64,000 nt of DNA, taken from positions 1-64,000 of the forward strand of contig NZ_BOOC01000014.1 of assembly GCF_016863035.1 (NCBI RefSeq). Reading direction: 5' to 3'. Each line of letters starts with the position of its first letter. Positions within the stretch are counted from its first letter, which is position 1. Shown here in pieces: positions 16,213 to 24,976 of the stretch. The notes beneath the pieces were generated by a model, which saw only the letters and a program-made list of their open reading frames with translations, did not search any database and had not been told where the DNA came from. The DNA comes from Microbispora corallina (GTDB taxonomy: Bacteria > Actinomycetota > Actinomycetes > Streptosporangiales > Streptosporangiaceae). The position numbers were made by a program, and so were the translations under genes.

Positions 16213-17700
16213 GTGCTGGACGGCGAGCTGTCCGCGGTCGTCCCCGGTGAGTCCGGCACCCCGCGGCCGCGCCCCCGGGCGGGCCCGCCCGCCTGGGCGG
16301 TCCGGTACCGCCGCCACGCCGTCGTGTCCGACATGCTGTGCGCCCTCCTCGCCGGAGCCGCCGCCGTTGTGGCGCGGCTCGGCGAGGGTACTGCGTCCGC
16401 GGCCCCCCGGGTGATCGGGACCGTCGCGCCGCCGCTGGTGTGGGTGGCGTGGCTGGCTCTCGGCGGGGCGTACGCGACAGGGCTCTTCGGGTCGGGTCCG
16501 GAGGAGTTCCGGCGGATCGCGCGGTGCTGGGGGGCGCTGTGCGCCGCCGTGGCCCTCGCGGCGTACGCGGCCGGGACGGCGCCGGCCCGCGCCCACGTTC
16601 TCGTCGCCCTCCCGCTCGCCGGCGCGATGACCCTCACCGGGCGGCACGTCCTGAGACGGCGGCTGCGCGGCCGGTGGGCGCGCGGAGACGGCTGGCGATG
16701 CCGCGTGGTGGCGGTGGGACGGCCGGCCCAGGTGGCCCGGTTGCGCGAGGTGTTACGGCGCGATCCGGGCCAGGGCGTGCGTCTGGTCGCGGCCTGCCTG
16801 TCGTCCGGCGGCGACGCCGATCCGGGAGTCGTCCGCGCCGCCCGGGTGGCCGGGGTCCCGGTGCTCGGCGACCTCACCGACGTGCCGCTCGTGGTCGAGC
16901 AGACGGGCGCGGACGCGGTCGCCGCGCTCGCCTGCCCCGAGCTGGACGGCCCCGCCCTGCGGCGGCTGGCCTGGCGCCTGGAACGCGGGCGCGCCGGTCT
17001 GCTGGTGGCCCCTGCGCTGCTCGACGCGGCCGGGCCGCGAACCGCGCTCAGGCCGGTGGCGGGGCTCTCGCTGCTCCGCGCCGAGCACCCTGAGCTGACT
17101 GGGGCCGGACGGCTGCTGAAGGGCGCCGTCGACCGGGTGGCCGCCGGGCTCGCGCTGGCCGTGCTGGCGCCGCTGCTGGCCGCCCTCGCCCTCGCCGTAC
17201 GGGCGACCAGCCCCGGGCCCGCGCTGGAGCGCCGGCGGCGGGTCGGCAGGGACGGCGCGGAGTTCACGCTCCTCCGGTTCCGGACCACGTGGCGGGAGGC
17301 CGACCGGCGCCGCGTCGAGCTGTCGGGCGGGCGCGGCGATCCCGTCTCGATCCGGCGCGACCCCCGGGTCACCCCGCTCGGCGCGCGGCTGCGGCGGCGC
17401 TCGCTCGACGAGCTTCCCCAGCTGGTCAACGTCCTGCGGGGCGACCTGTCCCTGGTCGGGCCGCGCCCGCCGCTCCCGGCCGAGGTCGAGCAGTACGGCG
17501 ACGACGTGCGCAGGCGGCTGGTGGTACGGCCCGGGATGACGGGCCTGTGGCAGCTTGACCGCCGACCCGACCTGTCATGGGAGGAATCGGTACGGTTAGA
17601 CCTGCGTTATGTCGAGAACTGGTCTCTCATGCTGGATCTGCAGATCCTGTGGAAGACATGGGCTGCGGTGGCACGCGGGACGGGAGCTTACCGAGGATGA
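16213..17700 (+). CDS. Exopolysaccharide polyprenyl-phosphate sugar transferase
   Basis: The 495-residue membrane protein has four N-terminal membrane helices, a CoA-binding-like Rossmann segment (VVAVGRPAQVARLREVL), and a C-terminal bacterial sugar transferase domain with RRRSLDELPQLVNVLRGDLS and LVGPRPPLPAEV and PGMTGLWQL. Such enzymes move a sugar phosphate onto undecaprenyl phosphate to start an exopolysaccharide or glycan chain. The GTG start lies behind GGGGAGG. Two TTA leucine codons (16753 and 17596) are remarkable in so GC-rich a gene and may place it under UUA-tRNA control. The stop overlaps the cysQ start by four bases, so the genes are co-translated. Confidence 0.88.
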   Translation: MLDGELSAVVPGESGTPRPRPRAGPPAWAVRYRRHAVVSDMLCALLAGAAAVVARLGEGTASAAPRVIGTVAPPLVWVAWLALGGAYATGLFGSGPEEFRRIARCWGALCAAVALAAYAAGTAPARAHVLVALPLAGAMTLTGRHVLRRRLRGRWARGDGWRCRVVAVGRPAQVARLREVLRRDPGQGVRLVAACLSSGGDADPGVVRAARVAGVPVLGDLTDVPLVVEQTGADAVAALACPELDGPALRRLAWRLERGRAGLLVAPALLDAAGPRTALRPVAGLSLLRAEHPELTGAGRLLKGAVDRVAAGLALAVLAPLLAALALAVRATSPGPALERRRRVGRDGAEFTLLRFRTTWREADRRRVELSGGRGDPVSIRRDPRVTPLGARLRRRSLDELPQLVNVLRGDLSLVGPRPPLPAEVEQYGDDVRRRLVVRPGMTGLWQLDRRPDLSWEESVRLDLRYVENWSLMLDLQILWKTWAAVARGTGAYRG

Positions 17701-18476
17701 CGATACGGGACGACCACTCCCTCGCCGGTGACCTGGCGACGGAGGCGGGGGAGCGGCTCCTGGAGCTCCGCGCACGGCACGGCTTCGACGACCAGCGGGC
17801 CCTCAAAGACGCCGGCGACCGGTCGTCGCACCGCTTCCTCATGGACGCGCTCGAGCGCCTCCGGCCCAGCGACAGCGTGCTGTCCGAGGAGGCGACCCGC
17901 GAGGAGCGGATGGACCCCCGGCGCCTGACGGCCTCCCGGGTCTGGATCGTCGACCCGCTCGACGGCACGCGGGAGTACTCCGAGCCCGGCCGGTCCGACT
18001 GGGCCGTGCACGTCGCCCTGTGGCAGGAGGGAGCGCTCATGGCGGGAGCCGTGGCCCTCCCGGCCCAGGGGCGCACGCTCACCACCGCCGAGCCGCCCGT
18101 GCTGCCGAAGGCGCCCGCGGCCGGCGAGCCCTTCCGCATCGCGGTCAGCCGCACCCGGCCGCCCGAGTTCGTCCGCGAGCTGGCCGCCCGCCTGGGCGCG
18201 GAGCTCGTCCCGATCGGGTCCGCCGGCGCCAAGATCTCCGCCGTGCTCACCGGCCAGGTCGAGGCGTACGTGCACGCGGGGGGCCAGTACGAGTGGGACT
18301 CGGCCGCGCCGGTCGCCGTGGCGCTCGCCGCCGGGGCCCACGTCAGCAGGATCGACGGCTCGCCGCCGGCCTACAACCAGGCCGACCCCTCGCTGCCGGA
18401 TATCCTGGTCTCCCTACCGGATCTGGCGCCAACGATGCTCGCCTGCATCCGTGACCTGCACCGCCAGTCTCCCTAA
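17697..18476 (+). CDS. cysQ: 3'(2'),5'-bisphosphate nucleotidase (CysQ)
   Basis: The 259-residue protein belongs to the inositol-monophosphatase superfamily: metal-binding Glu in SEEATREE, WIVDPLDGTREY, and the C-terminal QYEWDSAAPVAVALAAGAHV. The order of motifs fits CysQ, which removes the 3'-phosphate of PAP or PAPS. It is four bases overlapped with the sugar transferase and 11 bases before cysD, and so belongs to a PAPS-metabolism operon where it would clear PAP left by sulfotransferases. Confidence 0.88.
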   Translation: MTIRDDHSLAGDLATEAGERLLELRARHGFDDQRALKDAGDRSSHRFLMDALERLRPSDSVLSEEATREERMDPRRLTASRVWIVDPLDGTREYSEPGRSDWAVHVALWQEGALMAGAVALPAQGRTLTTAEPPVLPKAPAAGEPFRIAVSRTRPPEFVRELAARLGAELVPIGSAGAKISAVLTGQVEAYVHAGGQYEWDSAAPVAVALAAGAHVSRIDGSPPAYNQADPSLPDILVSLPDLAPTMLACIRDLHRQSP

Positions 18477-18487
18477 GAGGAAGCCCA

Positions 18488-19402
18488 ATGCTTCAGCGTG
18501 ACTACACCACGTCACAGCTCGACGTGCTCGAAGCCGAGGCGATCCACATCATGCGTGAGGTCGCGGCCGAGTTCGAGCGCCCCTGTCTGCTCTTCTCCGG
18601 CGGCAAGGACTCCATCGTCATGCTGCGGGTCGCCGAGAAGGCCTTCTGGCCCGCGCCGATCCCGTTCCCGCTCATGCACGTGGACACCGGCCACAACTTC
18701 CCCGAAGTCATCGACTTCCGGGACCGCCGCGTCGCCGAGCTGAACGTCCGGCTCGTGGTGGCCTCGGTGCAGGCGTCCATCGACGCCGGCCGGGTGGTGG
18801 AGGAGACCGGGCGGCGTGCCTCCCGCAACCGGCTGCAGACCACCACCCTGCTGGACGCGATCGAGGAGCACGAGTTCGACGCGGTGTTCGGCGGCGCCCG
18901 CCGCGACGAGGAGAAGGCCCGGGCCAAGGAGCGGGTGTTCTCCTTCCGCGACGACTTCGGCCAGTGGGACCCGAAGAACCAGCGCCCCGAGCTGTGGAAC
19001 CTGTACAACACCCGCATCCGCAGGGGCGAGCACATCCGGGTCTTCCCGCTGTCCAACTGGACCGAGCTGGACGTGTGGCACTACATCCAGCGGGAGGGCA
19101 TCGAGATCCCCTCGATCTACTTCGCGCACACGCGGAAGGTCTTCGAACGCGACGGCATGCTGCTGGCCGACTCCGACGTGGTCCAGCGGGGCGACGACGA
19201 GCCGACGTACGAGAGCGTCGTCCGCTACCGCACGGTCGGCGACATGACCTGCACGGGCGCGGTCGCCTCCACGGCCAGGACGGTCGAGGAGATCATCGAG
19301 GAGATCGCGGTGACCCGCATCACCGAGCGCGGCGCGACCCGCGCCGACGACCGGGCCAGCGAGGCCGCCATGGAGGACCGCAAGAAAGAGGGGTACTTCT
19401 GA
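18488..19402 (+). CDS. cysD: Sulfate adenylyltransferase subunit 2
   Basis: The 304-residue protein has the PP-loop LLFSGGKDSIVML, the HVDTGHNFPEVIDFRD segment and the C-terminal RERKGEGYF-like end (here RKKEGYF) typical of CysD. With the CysN GTPase it makes adenylyl sulfate from sulfate and ATP. AGAGGAAG precedes the ATG. Its stop overlaps the start of a repeat-built micro-ORF (TGATG) that leads into cysN. Confidence 0.95.
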   Translation: MLQRDYTTSQLDVLEAEAIHIMREVAAEFERPCLLFSGGKDSIVMLRVAEKAFWPAPIPFPLMHVDTGHNFPEVIDFRDRRVAELNVRLVVASVQASIDAGRVVEETGRRASRNRLQTTTLLDAIEEHEFDAVFGGARRDEEKARAKERVFSFRDDFGQWDPKNQRPELWNLYNTRIRRGEHIRVFPLSNWTELDVWHYIQREGIEIPSIYFAHTRKVFERDGMLLADSDVVQRGDDEPTYESVVRYRTVGDMTCTGAVASTARTVEEIIEEIAVTRITERGATRADDRASEAAMEDRKKEGYF

Positions 19403-19536
19403 TGCGCGCCTGCCGCGATCAGTCCGGCACGGAAGACCGGCCGCGTCAGATTCAAGGAGTGCTTCTGACGCGCGCCCACCACGATCGGCCCGGCACGGAA
19501 GGCCGGCTGCGTGAGGTCCGAGGGCAACTTCTGAGG
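19396..19536. repeat. 66-bp tandem duplication at the cysD-cysN junction
   Basis: Units start at 19396, 19462 and 19528 with CTTCTGA, the last codons of cysD. Two full copies and a short third are present. The unit holds the cysD stop region, so the duplication probably arose from the original gene junction. The length is 22 codons, so the frame is kept. Confidence 0.85.
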
Positions 19537-19548
19537 CGGGGGCGTTGA
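19402..19548 (+). CDS. Micro-ORF linking cysD and cysN (hypothetical, 48 residues)
   Basis: The frame begins with an ATG in a TGATG overlap with the cysD stop and ends in a TGATG overlap with the cysN start. It encodes two 22-residue repeats (first MRACRDQSGTEDRPRQIQGV, second TRAHHDRPGTEGRLREVRGQ) and RRGR. No known family is seen. The double overlap suggests that ribosomes pass through it from cysD to cysN; it may have no function as a peptide. Confidence 0.45.
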   Translation: MRACRDQSGTEDRPRQIQGVLLTRAHHDRPGTEGRLREVRGQLLRRGR

Positions 19549-20810
19549 TGGACATCCTTCGTTTCGCCACGGCGGGAAGCGTCGACGACGGCAAGTCCAC
19601 GCTCATCGGGCGGCTGCTGTTCGACTCCAAGGCGATCTTCGAGGACCAGCTCGAGGCGGTCGAGCGGACCTCGCGCGACCGGGGCACCGAGTACACCGAT
19701 CTGTCGCTGCTGACCGACGGCCTGCGGGCCGAGCGCGAGCAGGGCATCACGATCGACGTGGCGTACCGCTACTTCGCGACGCCCAAGCGGAAGTTCATCA
19801 TCGCCGACACCCCCGGGCACATCCAGTACACCCGGAACATGGTGACCGGCGCCTCCACCGCCGACCTCGCCATCATCCTGATCGACGCCCGCAAGGGCGT
19901 GCTGGAGCAGTCGCGCCGGCACGCGTTCCTGACGACGCTCCTGCGGGTGCCGCACCTCGTCCTCGCGGTCAACAAGATGGACCTGGTCGACTACTCCGAG
20001 GCCCGGTTCGACGAGATCCGCGAGGAGTTCACCGCGTTCGCCTCCAAGCTGAACGCGTCCGACCTCACGTTCATCCCCATCTCGGCCCTGCACGGGGACA
20101 ACGTGGTCTCCCGGTCGGAGAACATGCCCTGGTATGAGGGCTCGTCGCTGCTCCATCACCTGGAGCACGTGCACATCGCGTCCGACCGCAACCTGGTCGA
20201 CGTGCGGTTCCCGGTGCAGTACGTGATCCGCCCGCACAGCGCGACCAGCCCCGACCTGCACGACTACCGGGGGTACGCCGGGCAGGTCGCGGGCGGCGTG
20301 CTCAAGCCGGGCGACGAGGTCCTCCACCTGCCCTCGGGGCTCACCACCACGATCACCGGAATCGACACCTTCGACGGGCCGGTCGAGGAGGCGTTCCCGC
20401 CCATGTCGGTCACGCTCCGGCTGGGCGACGACATCGACATCTCCCGCGGCGACCTGATCTGCCGGCCGCACAACCAGCCGCAGGTGGCCCAGGAGATCGA
20501 CGCGATGGTGTGCTGGATGGCCGACGGCCTCAAGCTGCAGCCGCGCTCCAAGCTGCTGATCAAGCACACGACGCGTACGGCCCGGGTCCTGGTGCGCGAC
20601 CTGCACTACCGCCTCGACGTCAACACCCTGCACCGCGACGAGACGGCGACCGCGCTGACCCTCAACGAGATCGGCCGGGTGTCGCTGCGCACGACCCAGC
20701 CGCTGTTCGTGGACGACTACGCCAGGAACCGCATGACCGGCGGCTTCATCCTGATCGACGAGGCCACGAACGGCACGGTCGGCGCCGGCATGATCGTCGA
20801 CGCCCGCTGA
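19548..20810 (+). CDS. cysN: Sulfate adenylyltransferase subunit 1 (GTPase)
   Basis: The 420-residue protein is an EF-Tu-like GTPase: G1 TAGSVDDGKSTLIGRLL, G3 DTPGHIQYTRNM, G4 NKMD, then two beta-barrel domains. It drives APS formation by CysD. The protein ends without an APS kinase domain, unlike the mycobacterial CysNC fusion; an APS kinase gene lies 5 kb away. The start is the ATG in the TGATG overlap. Confidence 0.95.
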   Translation: MDILRFATAGSVDDGKSTLIGRLLFDSKAIFEDQLEAVERTSRDRGTEYTDLSLLTDGLRAEREQGITIDVAYRYFATPKRKFIIADTPGHIQYTRNMVTGASTADLAIILIDARKGVLEQSRRHAFLTTLLRVPHLVLAVNKMDLVDYSEARFDEIREEFTAFASKLNASDLTFIPISALHGDNVVSRSENMPWYEGSSLLHHLEHVHIASDRNLVDVRFPVQYVIRPHSATSPDLHDYRGYAGQVAGGVLKPGDEVLHLPSGLTTTITGIDTFDGPVEEAFPPMSVTLRLGDDIDISRGDLICRPHNQPQVAQEIDAMVCWMADGLKLQPRSKLLIKHTTRTARVLVRDLHYRLDVNTLHRDETATALTLNEIGRVSLRTTQPLFVDDYARNRMTGGFILIDEATNGTVGAGMIVDAR

Positions 20811-20843
20811 CGCCCGCCCGCTGACGCCCGTCCCGGGGACCTG

Positions 20844-20868
20844 CCCGGCCGTCTCGTCGACGGCCGGG
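20844..20868 (+). terminator. Hairpin terminator after cysN
   Basis: CCCGGCCGTC pairs perfectly with GACGGCCGGG over a five-base loop, 33 bp after the cysN stop. No U-tract follows. Confidence 0.6.
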
Positions 20869-20998
20869 TAGATCAGCGGGACGGAGGCGGTCCTCACCCG
20901 GCAATGCCTTGGAAGATCACCAGCGTGCCCGCGACCGGCGGCGATAGGTTCCTCGCGTTCGTGCTCGGAACGTCTCGCACTCGGACGGGGAGGGCCTC

Positions 20999-21922
20999 AT
21001 GGCCGACCAGCCGGTGATCTTCGTGGGTGGCCTGGGCCGCAGCGGCGCCGTGCTGCTGGAGCGCCTGCTCGGCGAACTGCCCGAGGTGGCGGCGCTCGGC
21101 GGGACCGCGCACCTGTGGACCCGCGGGGTGCGGGCCGACGAGCCGTGCGGATGCGGCCGGCCGTTCTCGGCGTGCCCGTTCTGGAGCAGGGTGGGCACGC
21201 GGGCGTTCGGGCAGTGGCGGCTCGACCAGGCGGGCTGGGTGCCGCGGCTGCGGGCCCGGGTCGACCGCGTCCGGCGCGTCCCCGCCCTCGCGCTCGGGCT
21301 CGTGTTCCGTGAGGCGGAGCTGTCCGAGTACGTGCTGGCCTACTCACGCGTCTACGCGGCGGCGGCCGAGGTGGCCGGCGCCCGCGTCGTCGTCGACTCC
21401 AGCCGCCGCGTCTCCCTGGCCTACTGCCTCGCCGCGATCATGGACCTGCGGGTCGTCCACGTGGTGCGCGACCCGCGCGCCCTGGCCGCCGCCCACCGGG
21501 CGAGACAAGTGCGGTCGCCCGCCCCCGTTCGCTGGACCCCGGCAAGGACCGCCGTCCACTGGCTGGCGCAGAACCTCGCCTTCGCGGTGCTGCGGCGCAA
21601 GGGGGTCCAGGTCGTCCGGGTCCGGTACGAGGACCTGCTCGCCGACCCGGGACGCACGCTCACGCGCCTGGCCCGGCGCCTCGATCTGGGCGACCCCGGG
21701 ACCGGCGCGGGGCTCGGGGCCGCCCACACCGTCCCGGGCACGCCGCCGCGTCCCGCCGCGCACCGCCGTCCGGGCGCCCTCCCGTTCCACCAGCGGTGGC
21801 TGGTGACCGCGCTCACCCTTCCGTTGCTCCGTCCGTACGGCTATCGCCTCCGGTACCGCCCGCCGGCTCCGCCCGCCGAGCCCGAGCCCGTCCTGGCCCC
21901 GCTGGCCGTCGCGGCCCACTGA
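20999..21922 (+). CDS. PAPS-dependent sulfotransferase family protein
   Basis: The 307-residue protein has the 5'-phosphosulfate loop VGGLGRSGAVLLERLLG and the 3'-phosphate motif VVHVVRDPRALAAAHR, with YEDLLADPGRTL near the C-terminus, all features of the sulfotransferase_3 family. The tail is Pro-rich. The acceptor is unknown. Position directly after the PAPS genes suggests that it sulfates a glycan, lipid or metabolite. GGGGAGGG precedes the ATG. A Cys-rich segment (CGCGRPFSACPFW, about residue 42) is typical of many actinobacterial members. Confidence 0.85.
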   Translation: MADQPVIFVGGLGRSGAVLLERLLGELPEVAALGGTAHLWTRGVRADEPCGCGRPFSACPFWSRVGTRAFGQWRLDQAGWVPRLRARVDRVRRVPALALGLVFREAELSEYVLAYSRVYAAAAEVAGARVVVDSSRRVSLAYCLAAIMDLRVVHVVRDPRALAAAHRARQVRSPAPVRWTPARTAVHWLAQNLAFAVLRRKGVQVVRVRYEDLLADPGRTLTRLARRLDLGDPGTGAGLGAAHTVPGTPPRPAAHRRPGALPFHQRWLVTALTLPLLRPYGYRLRYRPPAPPAEPEPVLAPLAVAAH

Positions 21923-22019
21923 GGCCTGCCGAGGCCCCCGCTGTCGATGTCGCCCGGTCCCCTTCGTCGTCCAGGTGGGGCGTCCACGAGGGACGCCGTA
22001 CGACGAGGAGGTGCGGGGG

Positions 22020-23351
22020 ATGGCCGAATCGGCCCCTACGGGGCGGGTCGTCCTGCCCGAAGGCCGCGCGCCGGCCGGGACGGGGGTCCTGGCGGCGGCC
22101 CGCCGGGCCCGCTGGGCGGTCGTCGCGATCTTCGCGGGCAACGGGTTCGCCATCGCGAGCCTTGCCGTGCGCACGCCGTCGCTCAAGCTCGACATCGGGC
22201 TGAGCGAGGGGGGCCTCGGTCTCGCCACGACCCTGTTCGGCGTGGCGGCCGTGGCGTCCATGCAGCTGACCGGAGGTCTGGCCGCCCGGTGGGGGAGCGC
22301 GTGGATCGTCCGGGCGGCGGCGGTGGCGCTTCCCGCGGCGCTGGCCGGGGTGGGGCTCGCCGGGGACCTGCCGCACCTGTTCGCGGCCATGGTCGTCCTG
22401 GGCGTGGTGCACGGCGTGCTCGACGTCACGATGAACGCCCACGCGGTGACGGTCGAGCGGGCGCTGGGCCGTTCCATCCTGAACGGCTGTCACGCGGCCT
22501 GGAGCCTCGGCGCCGTGGCGGGTTCGCTGGCCGGCGGCGCGGCGGCGCAGGCCGGCGTCTCCCGCGCGGCGCACTATCTCTGGCTGGCCGCAGCCTTGGT
22601 GCTCATGGCGCTGGCCGTGGGCCGGCGCCTCCTCCCGCCGTCCGCCGACCGCCGGAGCGGGGGCGCGGACGCGGAGCCGGCCGCCGGGACGGCGAGCGCG
22701 TCCGATCCCGGAACGGCCTCGCGGCGAGGGCGGCCGGCCCCGGTCCCCGGCGGGCGGAGCGCGCGGAGGGCGGGGGCGTGGCGGACCGGGTGGACCCGCC
22801 GCCTGCTCGTGCTCGGCGGCATGGGCGCCGCGGTGCTGACCTGTGAGGCGGCCGTCGCCACCTGGAGCGGGGTGTTCCTGCACGACCGGCTCGGCGCGAC
22901 GCTGGGCGTGGCCTCTCTGGCCTACATCGCCTTCACGGCCTGCCAGACGTGCGGACGCCTCGTCGGGGACCGGATGGTCGCCCGCCACCCCGCCCCGCGC
23001 CTCGTCCGGGCCGGGACGGCGGTCGCGGCCGCGGGCCTCGCGCTCGGGGTCGCCGCCCCGTGGCCCGCTCTCGCAGTCGCCGGGTTCGCCCTCATGGGCC
23101 TCGGCCTCGCGACCCCGCTGCCGGTCATCGTCGGTGTCGTGGGCCACATGGGTGCGGAGGGTCCGGGGGCTGCCCTCGTGATGTCCCGGTTCACCACGAT
23201 GACCTACTCGGGCATCCTGCTCGGCCCGGCGGTCATCGGCTGGGTCGCCCAGGCGGCCGGCCTCACCCGGACGCTGGCCGCCCTGGTCGTCGTCCTCGCC
23301 GTGGTGGCCCGCCTGGCCCCCGCCGCCGTCGGGCGGACGCCGGTCAGATGA
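22020..23351 (+). CDS. MFS transporter
   Basis: About 443 residues with 12 hydrophobic helices in two halves, separated by a charged, low-complexity loop of about 70 residues (near residues 205-265). The pattern (NGFAIASLAVRTPSLKLDIGLSEGGLGLAT) resembles the YbjJ/fucose-permease-like branch of the major facilitator family. The substrate cannot be told. The ATG lies eight bases after AGGAGG. It is convergent with the phosphotransferase gene, overlapping its end by eight bases. Confidence 0.85.
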   Translation: MAESAPTGRVVLPEGRAPAGTGVLAAARRARWAVVAIFAGNGFAIASLAVRTPSLKLDIGLSEGGLGLATTLFGVAAVASMQLTGGLAARWGSAWIVRAAAVALPAALAGVGLAGDLPHLFAAMVVLGVVHGVLDVTMNAHAVTVERALGRSILNGCHAAWSLGAVAGSLAGGAAAQAGVSRAAHYLWLAAALVLMALAVGRRLLPPSADRRSGGADAEPAAGTASASDPGTASRRGRPAPVPGGRSARRAGAWRTGWTRRLLVLGGMGAAVLTCEAAVATWSGVFLHDRLGATLGVASLAYIAFTACQTCGRLVGDRMVARHPAPRLVRAGTAVAAAGLALGVAAPWPALAVAGFALMGLGLATPLPVIVGVVGHMGAEGPGAALVMSRFTTMTYSGILLGPAVIGWVAQAAGLTRTLAALVVVLAVVARLAPAAVGRTPVR

Positions 23352-24291
23352 GGGATTCGAGGTGGTCGACGAGGGGACTGAGCCACTCGGACGGGGGGCC
23401 GAGCGGCTCGTGGCCGTCCCGGTAGTGCCGGTCGGCGAGCGTGACCAGGTAGTGGACGGCGGTGCGGCGGGCCTCGGCGGTCGACAGGGCGAAGGGTTCG
23501 AGGACCCTCCCTGACTGGGCGAGGCACGCCCTGGCGGCCTGCGGGGGCCGCATCCGCCGCAGGGCGCGGTGGAAGAAGTGGTGCAGGGCGTCGAAGCCGA
23601 GCGGCACGCCGCAGCCGAACCGCTCCCAGTCCCACACCAGCAGGCGCCCGTCGGGGGCGGGCGCGATGTTCCACGGCGACAGGTCGCCGTGCCAGTGCCA
23701 CCCGCGCGGATGGGCCGTCGCCTCCGCTGCCGGGTCGATCGCCGCGTGAAGGCCGATGGCCGCGATCTCCCGTACGGCGGCGTCGAACAGGTCGGCCGGG
23801 ACCCGCCGGGAGGTCACGGGCAGCGGGGACAGCAGCAGCACGTCGAGGCCGCGCCACACGCCGTGATGCCGGACGACCGGCGGCGTCACGACCTTCAGCG
23901 GCAGGCCCGCGAGCATCTCCAGGACCGCGGCCTCGTGCCTGACGAGGGCGCGAGCGCGCTCGGTGTCCCCGACCTTCACGAAACCCAGCAGCGTCGCGTC
24001 GCCGTACGCCTCCAGCACCGGCTTGCGGTTGTCCCGGAGGGGGGCGCGCACCCGGACGACGGTCGTGACGGGCCGGCCGAGAACGCCGCTGAGGTAGGTC
24101 TCGATGGTGTCGGGGCCGTCGGACACCAGGACCGGGCGGCCGAGGGCGGCGTGCCAGCGGGTACGCGGCACGAGCCGCCGCGGGGCGAGCCGGTGCGGCA
24201 GCACGGTCCGGGGGCTGCGCCCGCCGGGCGACGGGTACAGCAGGCGCAGGACGTCGTCCAGGTAGCGCATACGGAGGCGGGCGTCGCTCAC
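23344..24291 (-). CDS. Aminoglycoside/choline-kinase-like phosphotransferase
   Basis: The protein has the kinase-like (APH) fold with catalytic loop HGDLSPWNIAPAPDG and metal-binding WDWERFG. The 315-residue version starts at a GTG with only weak upstream signal. The frame stays open upstream; an ATG at 24456 would add a segment of (A/E)DRRAE pentapeptide repeats coded by a 15-bp tandem repeat. Which start is used is not clear. The phosphate acceptor is unknown; resistance is not implied by sequence. Confidence 0.75.
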   Translation of the reverse strand: MSDARLRMRYLDDVLRLLYPSPGGRSPRTVLPHRLAPRRLVPRTRWHAALGRPVLVSDGPDTIETYLSGVLGRPVTTVVRVRAPLRDNRKPVLEAYGDATLLGFVKVGDTERARALVRHEAAVLEMLAGLPLKVVTPPVVRHHGVWRGLDVLLLSPLPVTSRRVPADLFDAAVREIAAIGLHAAIDPAAEATAHPRGWHWHGDLSPWNIAPAPDGRLLVWDWERFGCGVPLGFDALHHFFHRALRRMRPPQAARACLAQSGRVLEPFALSTAEARRTAVHYLVTLADRHYRDGHEPLGPPSEWLSPLVDHLESLI

Positions 24292-24354
24292 GGGGACGCC
24301 GTCTTTCCGCCCCGGCGAGGCGCGATCTCCCGCACGGCGACCTCCCGCACGGCC

Positions 24355-24431
24355 CGCACGTCGATCTTCCGCACGTCGATCTTCCGCACGTCGATCTTCT
24401 GCACGTCGATCTTCCGGACGTCGAATGTCCG
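24355..24431. repeat. Five tandem copies of a 15-bp unit
   Basis: The unit is close to GCACGTCGATCTTCC; the last copy is diverged. On the minus strand it reads as Arg-Arg-Ala-Glu-Asp repeats in frame with the phosphotransferase gene. Confidence 0.85.
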
Positions 24432-24976
24432 GGCACCGGTCTCCGGGGCACGGCATTTCCCGGCATCGCCGCGTATTCCGGGAATTCCGTAAAGGGTGCG
24501 ACCGGGAATGGTCCGTGCGGACGACACGCCTGTGTGCCGATATTTCGGAGATTTCGCGACCGGCCGTGTGAGACGTACAGGCCGGCGCCGTCGCCGTTTC
24601 ACGCGCGCCACCGAGCACGCGACTCCGATGGCGTACGTCGTCCCACCGCAAGCGGGCGGCTGCCCGGACGGGTGACGGTTGTCTCCCAGGTCCCGGAGGT
24701 CGGGCGGCATGCTCATGGAGACGCTCCGCGGGCGTGTGACGGCGGGAAGCGCTGCGCCGGGCGACCCCGCCGGCTCAGCCAGGTAACGAACTATAGGCCC
24801 GGCCCGCCTTTCGTCCCCGTGCTATTCGTGATTTTCTCCAGACAATGACACGCCCATAATCTTCTTTCGCCCGACATTTCGGTATAGGTGACATGGGGAA
24901 AGCACCCACGATCGTGCCCGCATTGATGGCAAGGTGTGTGCTCATCCATTTCGACGGGCCGATGTAAGGGGGCGCG
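24432..24976. other. Gap between divergent genes without a recognisable gene
   Basis: Scattered short reading frames here have no usual codon bias. The last 170 bp are markedly richer in A and T than the surroundings, which fits the promoter region of the lipoprotein gene, but I cannot place -35 and -10 boxes with confidence. Confidence 0.5.

Noticed and set aside
24355..24431. Short regular repeats considered as a CRISPR array
   Set aside because: The units are directly adjacent 15-mers without spacers, and no cas genes are near; it is a simple tandem repeat.
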